Source: Paenibacillaceae bacterium
GTDB lineage: Bacteria; Bacillota; Bacilli; Paenibacillales; Paenibacillaceae
Direction: 5' to 3'
Length of the DNA: 64,000 nt
NCBI GenBank assembly: GCA_900766135.1
Contig: CAAFUF010000050.1
Coordinates: forward strand, 35,159-99,158
A model generated the notes under the pieces. That model saw nothing but the letters and a program-made list of their open reading frames with translations. It searched no databases and had not been told where the DNA came from. Shown in pieces: positions 60,188 through 64,000 of the stretch (positions are counted from its first letter, which is position 1; each line of letters begins with the position of its first letter). The position numbers and the translations under genes were made by a program.

Positions 60188-61300
60188 CTAATATGATGTG
60201 TTGATTTGAAGCGCCTGCTGCTGGGCTTTCAGACAGAGCTCCGCGGCTTTGAAGGCGTGCTCCTGCGTCATGGCGTTCTCCGTGCGGTGCAGGCAATCCA
60301 GAATCAGCTCGCCAAAGAAAGGATAGCCCACCTGTCCGCGTACGGAAAAATGCTGCTCGCCGTCCTGATTCACCAGGTAGACATGGTCTCCCTCCGCGTC
60401 CCTAGCCAGGTCGACGTATTTGCGGAGCTCGATGTACCCTTCAGTGCCCAAAATGAACGTCCGCCCGTCCCCCCAGGTGCTGAGGCCGTCCGGCGTAAAC
60501 CAGTCGACGCGGAAATATTGGGTCGCTCCGTTATCTCCAACCAGCGTTGCATCTCCGTAATCCTCCAGCTCGGGGTATTCGGGATGATGGTAGTTGGCCA
60601 CCTTGCTGTGCAGCACCTGGGCATCCCGGCACCCGGTATAATACAGGAACTGCTCGATTTGATGGCTGCCGATGTCGCAAAGGATACCGCCGTATTTTTC
60701 CTTCTGAAAAAACCACTCCGGCCGCGAACCGGCATTCAACCGGTGCGGACCAAACCCGGTCACCTGCAGCACGCGTCCGATCGCCCCTTGCCGGACCAGC
60801 TGGCCGGCATACACGGCGGATTCCACATGCAGGCGTTCGCTGTAATAGACCATATATTTGCGTCCGGTTTCGCGCACCTTCCGGCGTGCGGCTTCGAGCT
60901 GATCCAGGCGGGTGAACGGCGTCTTGTCGGTAAAATAATCCTTCCCGGCGTCCATCACCTTTAGGCCCAGCGGTCCGCGCTCCGAGGGCACCGCCGCCGC
61001 CGCGACGAGCCGCACCTCGGGGTCGGCGAGCACCTGCTCGAGGCTGTCTGCCCGGGCGGTCTGCGGGTACTGCTCCACGAACGCCTGCACTTTGGCCGGG
61101 TCGGGATCATAAACCCACTTCAAGGTCGCCCCGGCTTCGATCAGCCCGCCGGCCATGCCGTAAATATGCCCATGGTCCAGGGACACTGCGGCAAATACAA
61201 ATTCGTCGGGCTTCACGACCGCATTCGGACGCCCCTTAGGCGCGTAGCTCATCCCGTCCTTCGCTTGAAAAGAGGGCTGCTGTTGTTTATCCATCGTCAT
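60188..61300 (-). CDS. Gfo/Idh/MocA family oxidoreductase
   Basis: 370 residues with a 30-residue N-terminal extension before the fold (VFAAVSLDHGHIYGMAGGLIEAG). The usual EKP is replaced: KDYFTDKTPFTRLDQL carries DKT in that place, with the Lys kept. GGILCDIGSHQIEQFLYYTG is the second domain signature. ATG at 61300 overlaps the preceding isomerase stop by 4 bases. Such DKT-type members occur in sugar-catabolic operons; substrate unknown. Confidence 0.88.
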   Translation of the reverse strand: MTMDKQQQPSFQAKDGMSYAPKGRPNAVVKPDEFVFAAVSLDHGHIYGMAGGLIEAGATLKWVYDPDPAKVQAFVEQYPQTARADSLEQVLADPEVRLVAAAAVPSERGPLGLKVMDAGKDYFTDKTPFTRLDQLEAARRKVRETGRKYMVYYSERLHVESAVYAGQLVRQGAIGRVLQVTGFGPHRLNAGSRPEWFFQKEKYGGILCDIGSHQIEQFLYYTGCRDAQVLHSKVANYHHPEYPELEDYGDATLVGDNGATQYFRVDWFTPDGLSTWGDGRTFILGTEGYIELRKYVDLARDAEGDHVYLVNQDGEQHFSVRGQVGYPFFGELILDCLHRTENAMTQEHAFKAAELCLKAQQQALQINTSY

Positions 61301-62154
61301 CGGCCTTGCATCCTTTCGCTGATAAACTCGGCAAACTTGCGGAGCATCTCTTTCGAAGCGTAGCAGCCGCTGAAATCCTCGATCCCGAGGTAACCGTCGT
61401 ACCCGACGGATTTCAGGTCCTGGAGCAGCCGGCTGTAGTCGATCACGCCGTCCGCCAGGGGCGACCACTCGCAGCGCCAGGCCGCGGTGCCGTCCTCACG
61501 TGTTCCGGCCTGCGACCAGGCGGCATTTTTGACGTGAACATGGGCGAGATAAGGTCCGAGCAGCTGGAGGCCCATTTTGGACTGCTCATACCCTTCGTGC
61601 ACCATGTTGCCCGGATCGTACAGGACGCCGATCTGATCGGGATCGCAGTGGCTGACCAGCCGATGGGCGAGGCCGGCGCTTGGCGCAATCGTCAGATGAT
61701 GCGTTTCCACGACCCCTTTGACGCCGTATTGCTTGGCCAGGCGTTCCGCTTCCTTCAGATAGCGCACCGTTTTGTCGTACAGCTCAGGGTAGGGCGTTGA
61801 TCCATCATATCCGGCCGCGCCGACGCGGATCATTTTGGCGCCCAGCAGGCGGGCGACGGAAAACACCCGCTCCGTCTCCTCCAGGTCCAGCGAGTTCAAA
61901 TAAGGCGTGATGCTGGCCACTTCAAGCCCTTCGGCTTCGGTGATGCGCTTGAAGCGGAGCAGCTCATCTTCCGTTGAAGACGGATCAATCGAGCACAAAT
62001 TGTTGCGCCAATACGACGGCTTCTCGCTGGCGGCCTCGGCGGGGATTTCCTTGAAGCGCCACTCCACACCGTGGAGTCCGGCTTCCCGCGCGGCCTGTAC
62101 CAGCTCCTCCGGCATCAAATCCGGGGTGGATACGGTAAATACGGACAATTTCAT
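61297..62154 (-). CDS. Sugar phosphate isomerase/epimerase (AP endonuclease 2 fold)
   Basis: 285 residues with the TIM-barrel pattern of the xylose isomerase-like family: LSVFTVSTPDLMPEELVQAA, GVEWRF, GVKGVVETHHLTIAPS, GVLYDPGNMVHEG and LAHVHVKNA, with Glu, Asp and His metal ligands at barrel strand ends (ETHH, DPGN, HVH). ATG at 62154 behind AAAGGAGCG. First gene of a three-gene run with two oxidoreductases, the usual layout for inositol or keto-sugar pathways. Confidence 0.9.
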   Translation of the reverse strand: MKLSVFTVSTPDLMPEELVQAAREAGLHGVEWRFKEIPAEAASEKPSYWRNNLCSIDPSSTEDELLRFKRITEAEGLEVASITPYLNSLDLEETERVFSVARLLGAKMIRVGAAGYDGSTPYPELYDKTVRYLKEAERLAKQYGVKGVVETHHLTIAPSAGLAHRLVSHCDPDQIGVLYDPGNMVHEGYEQSKMGLQLLGPYLAHVHVKNAAWSQAGTREDGTAAWRCEWSPLADGVIDYSRLLQDLKSVGYDGYLGIEDFSGCYASKEMLRKFAEFISERMQGR

Positions 62155-62219
62155 GGGCTATCGCTCCTTTTTTGTTACGGATCTAGGGGGAGGGGGAGCA
62201 GCTTAGCCCCCGCACGTCT

Positions 62220-62420
62220 CAAATAAGGTGAAAAAATAACTCTATTTCGCGGATGCTCCCCCAGTTCTCGAAAATAAGAACAAAAAATAACTCTATTTGA
62301 GGCAAATTCGGTGACTTGGGCGGGTGACGATCGAAATAAGAACACAAAATCACCTTATTTCATCGAAAATGAGTGTTTTAGAGCAAATAGGGTGAAAAAA
62401 TCACTCTATTCCTCGGCCGC
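62220..62420. repeat. AATAAGGTGA-type hairpin repeats, second site
   Basis: Words AAATAAGGTGA, CACCTTATTT, AAATAAGAAC and ACTCTATTT recur between 62220 and 62420 in the isomerase/oxidoreductase gap. Together they repeat the 1585-1771 family. No gene is seen in 62155-62509. Confidence 0.55.
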
Positions 62421-62462
62421 GTCGGCTGCGGCAATGAAAGGCTACGCTATCCCGGTCCTGGC

Positions 62463-62523
62463 CGCGCCACTTAATGCGTGCCCGCCACGTCCCACCGGGG
62501 TCGCGCCACTTAATGCGTGCCCG
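62463..62523. repeat. 22-base direct duplication spanning the stop of the last oxidoreductase
   Basis: The 22-base word beginning CGCGCCACTTAATG occurs at 62463-62484 and again at 62502-62523, 39 bases apart. The second copy includes the TAA of the minus-strand oxidoreductase (62510-62512). Confidence 0.7.
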
Positions 62524-63673
62524 AAACGTCCAGCACCTTACCGCCACCGCCGTCCTTGCGGAACGAGGAGGTGCGGATTTTCTCCTGGAGTTTGGCGTAG
62601 AACAACTCCTCGTCCAGCGGCAGGTCCACCCAGTCGTCGGTCCAGGCCGACAGGTGCATGGCGTTGGAAATCGTCAGGCCGTGAATGCCTTCCTCGCCTG
62701 GGGCCAGCAGCTTCTCGCCGCGCAGCAACGCGTTCGTGAAGTTCTGCAAAATCCCCTTATGCTGCGGTCCGTCGCCGCCGCTCACCGGGATTTCGCATTT
62801 CCAGCATTCCGGCTGGCCGAAGCCGCCGGTATATTCCGCGTTGAACTGCGGCTCGGGCACGCGCAGCCGCCAGAACGTGAGCTTGCCGTCCTCCACGACG
62901 ATTTTGCCGTTGTCGCCGGACAACTCGAAGCGGTTCGTGCCCGGCGCTTCGCCGGTTGTGGTGACGAACAGCCCGGTAGCGCCATTTTCGTATTCCACAT
63001 AGGCGGTCACGTCGTCTTCCACCTCGATGCTGCGGTATTTGCCGAAGTGGCAAAACGCGCGGACCCGTTTCGGCATCATCCCGGTCGTCCATTGCCATAG
63101 ATCGAGCTGATGCGGGTCCTGGTTCAGCAGCACGCCGCCGCCTTCCCCGGCCCAGGTGGCACGCCAACCGCCGGAGTCGTAATAGCTCTGCGAGCGGTAC
63201 CAGTTCGTGATGATCCAGTTCGTGCGCCGGATCGTTCCCAGCTCGCCGGACAACACGAGGTCGCGCAGCTTGGCGTACAGCGGATTGGTCCGCTGGTTGT
63301 ACATGATGCCGAACTGCTTGCCGGACTTCGCGGCCGCTACATTCATCTCGCGAACCGCTTTGGTGAACACGCCGGCGGGCTTCTCGACCAGCACGTGGTA
63401 ACCGCTCTCAAAAGCTTGCACCGCCAGTGTCGGGTGATCGTAATGCGGCGTAGCAATTAGCACGGCATCCATCGTTCTCGAAGCAAATAACGCTTCCGGT
63501 GTATCAAAGAACTGCACCGACTCCGGCAAATGCTCCTTTGCCCACTTCAAGCGTTCGGGGTTGGTGTCGCATACGGCGGTCAGCTCCGCGCCCTGAATCT
63601 CGCCGCAGAGGTTCAACGCGTGGGACGTTCCCATATTGCCGATGCCGATGATGGCGAAACGTATTTTATCCAT
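62510..63673 (-). CDS. Gfo/Idh/MocA family oxidoreductase
   Basis: 387 residues. FAIIGIGNMGTSHALNLCGE is the Rossmann start, YHVLVEKPAGVF the EKP motif, and GEGGGVLLNQDPHQLDLWQWTTGM the second-domain signature with the conserved Asp/His. ATG at 63673 behind GCAGGGAGCG. Separated from the isomerase operon by 355 bases of repeat, but on the same strand. Substrate unknown; members of this type act on sugars linked to inositol or glucose oxidation. Confidence 0.9.
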   Translation of the reverse strand: MDKIRFAIIGIGNMGTSHALNLCGEIQGAELTAVCDTNPERLKWAKEHLPESVQFFDTPEALFASRTMDAVLIATPHYDHPTLAVQAFESGYHVLVEKPAGVFTKAVREMNVAAAKSGKQFGIMYNQRTNPLYAKLRDLVLSGELGTIRRTNWIITNWYRSQSYYDSGGWRATWAGEGGGVLLNQDPHQLDLWQWTTGMMPKRVRAFCHFGKYRSIEVEDDVTAYVEYENGATGLFVTTTGEAPGTNRFELSGDNGKIVVEDGKLTFWRLRVPEPQFNAEYTGGFGQPECWKCEIPVSGGDGPQHKGILQNFTNALLRGEKLLAPGEEGIHGLTISNAMHLSAWTDDWVDLPLDEELFYAKLQEKIRTSSFRKDGGGGKVLDVSGTH

Positions 63674-63706
63674 TTAAATCGCTCCCTGCCTTTCCCATTT
63701 AGGTAG

Positions 63707-63874
63707 TTCAAAAAGTCATCTTCGGATCACGAAGCTGATTCGAGGAAGTGAACTCGGCGTCGAATCTTGAATTCAGCCGGGTCTTCCGTTGCTCACGTAC
63801 CCCAACGTACGCTCCGCTACTCAGCCCCTGGCTTCATCCAACCTTCTCGGTGCTCCAAACCCGACTTTTTGAAC
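63707..63874. mobile_element. 168-base element with 12-base inverted ends (copy 1)
   Basis: Bounded by GTTCAAAAAGTC (63707-63718) and GACTTTTTGAAC (63863-63874), perfect inverted ends. It has no meaningful coding frame. A second copy starts 16 bases later. Layout suits a non-autonomous mobile element or palindromic intergenic repeat; target-site duplications are not obvious. Confidence 0.6.
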
Positions 63875-63890
63875 CTTCATTGAAGTGGGA

Positions 63891-64000
63891 GTTCAAAAAG
63901 TCATCTTCGGATCACGCAGCCGATTCGAGGAAGTGAACTCGGCGTCGAATCTTGAATTCAGCCGGGTCTTCCGTTGCTCACGTACCCCAACGTACGCTCC
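63891..64000. mobile_element. Same element, copy 2, cut by the window end
   Basis: The first 110 bases of copy 1 reappear with 2 mismatches, starting at GTTCAAAAAGTC; the right end lies outside the window. Confidence 0.6.

Overview
The window looks like a chromosomal segment of a high-GC, Gram-positive, spore-former-type member of the Bacillota, most likely Paenibacillus or a close relative. Pointers are strong GGAGG ribosome binding sites with frequent GTG/TTG starts, sigma-A promoters, CcpA-type cre sites, an SLH-domain protein, many LytS/YesN-type and AraC/LacI sugar regulators, and ABC sugar importers with lipoprotein binding proteins. I see no rRNA, tRNA, phage structural genes, transposase or CRISPR array.

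Layout. 0-2 kb: 3' end of a GH2 glycosidase followed by hairpin repeats. 2-14.8 kb: mixed genes (oleate hydratase with a TetR regulator, aldo/keto reductase plus MATE exporter, SLH protein, HAD phosphatase, acetyl esterase behind a cre-covered promoter, an internally deleted amidohydrolase, MCP, CYTH protein, SGNH hydrolase). 15-24.7 kb: an oxidoreductase, then a xylose sensing and uptake block: membrane-anchored xylose sensor (XylFII-like), LytS-type kinase, YesN-type regulator, and the xylFGH importer. 24.7-32.3 kb: phosphodiester-glycosidase-like protein, glucan phosphorylase, YpsA, a 37-residue membrane protein, a hairpin array, an oxidoreductase and a SEC-C protein. 32.3-45.2 kb: an AraC-type membrane regulator divergent from an LplB/LplC/LplA-like importer, then alpha-L-fucosidase, a CBM9-like protein, an 883-residue protein with one intact and one dead transglutaminase fold, and a GH18 enzyme, none of the last four with a signal peptide. 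45.2-46.3 kb: a compact divergent locus with a YvrJ-like peptide and a two-piece sigma factor resembling SigO/RsoA of Bacillus subtilis. Both sides carry the same unusual promoter motif with identical spacing. 46.3-49.1 kb: VOC protein, PadR operon and a decayed DUF6273 gene. 49.1-49.8 kb: two repeat fields. 49.8-57.5 kb: LacI regulator, AglEFG-like alpha-glucoside importer and GH65 phosphorylase, linked by shared palindromic operators. 57.6-63.7 kb: aldo/keto reductase, a small hypothetical gene, and four Gfo/Idh/MocA or isomerase genes. 63.7-64 kb: two tandem copies of an element with inverted ends.

The genes form several sugar-scavenging modules, each pairing a sensor or regulator with an importer and cytoplasmic enzymes: xylose (import), alpha-glucosides (import plus phosphorolysis), and a probable fucosylated amino-sugar glycan (import plus fucosidase plus GH18). 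The most distinctive items are the split-sigma locus with its matched divergent promoters, the fucosidase/double-transglutaminase/GH18 cluster, and several intergenic repeat families.
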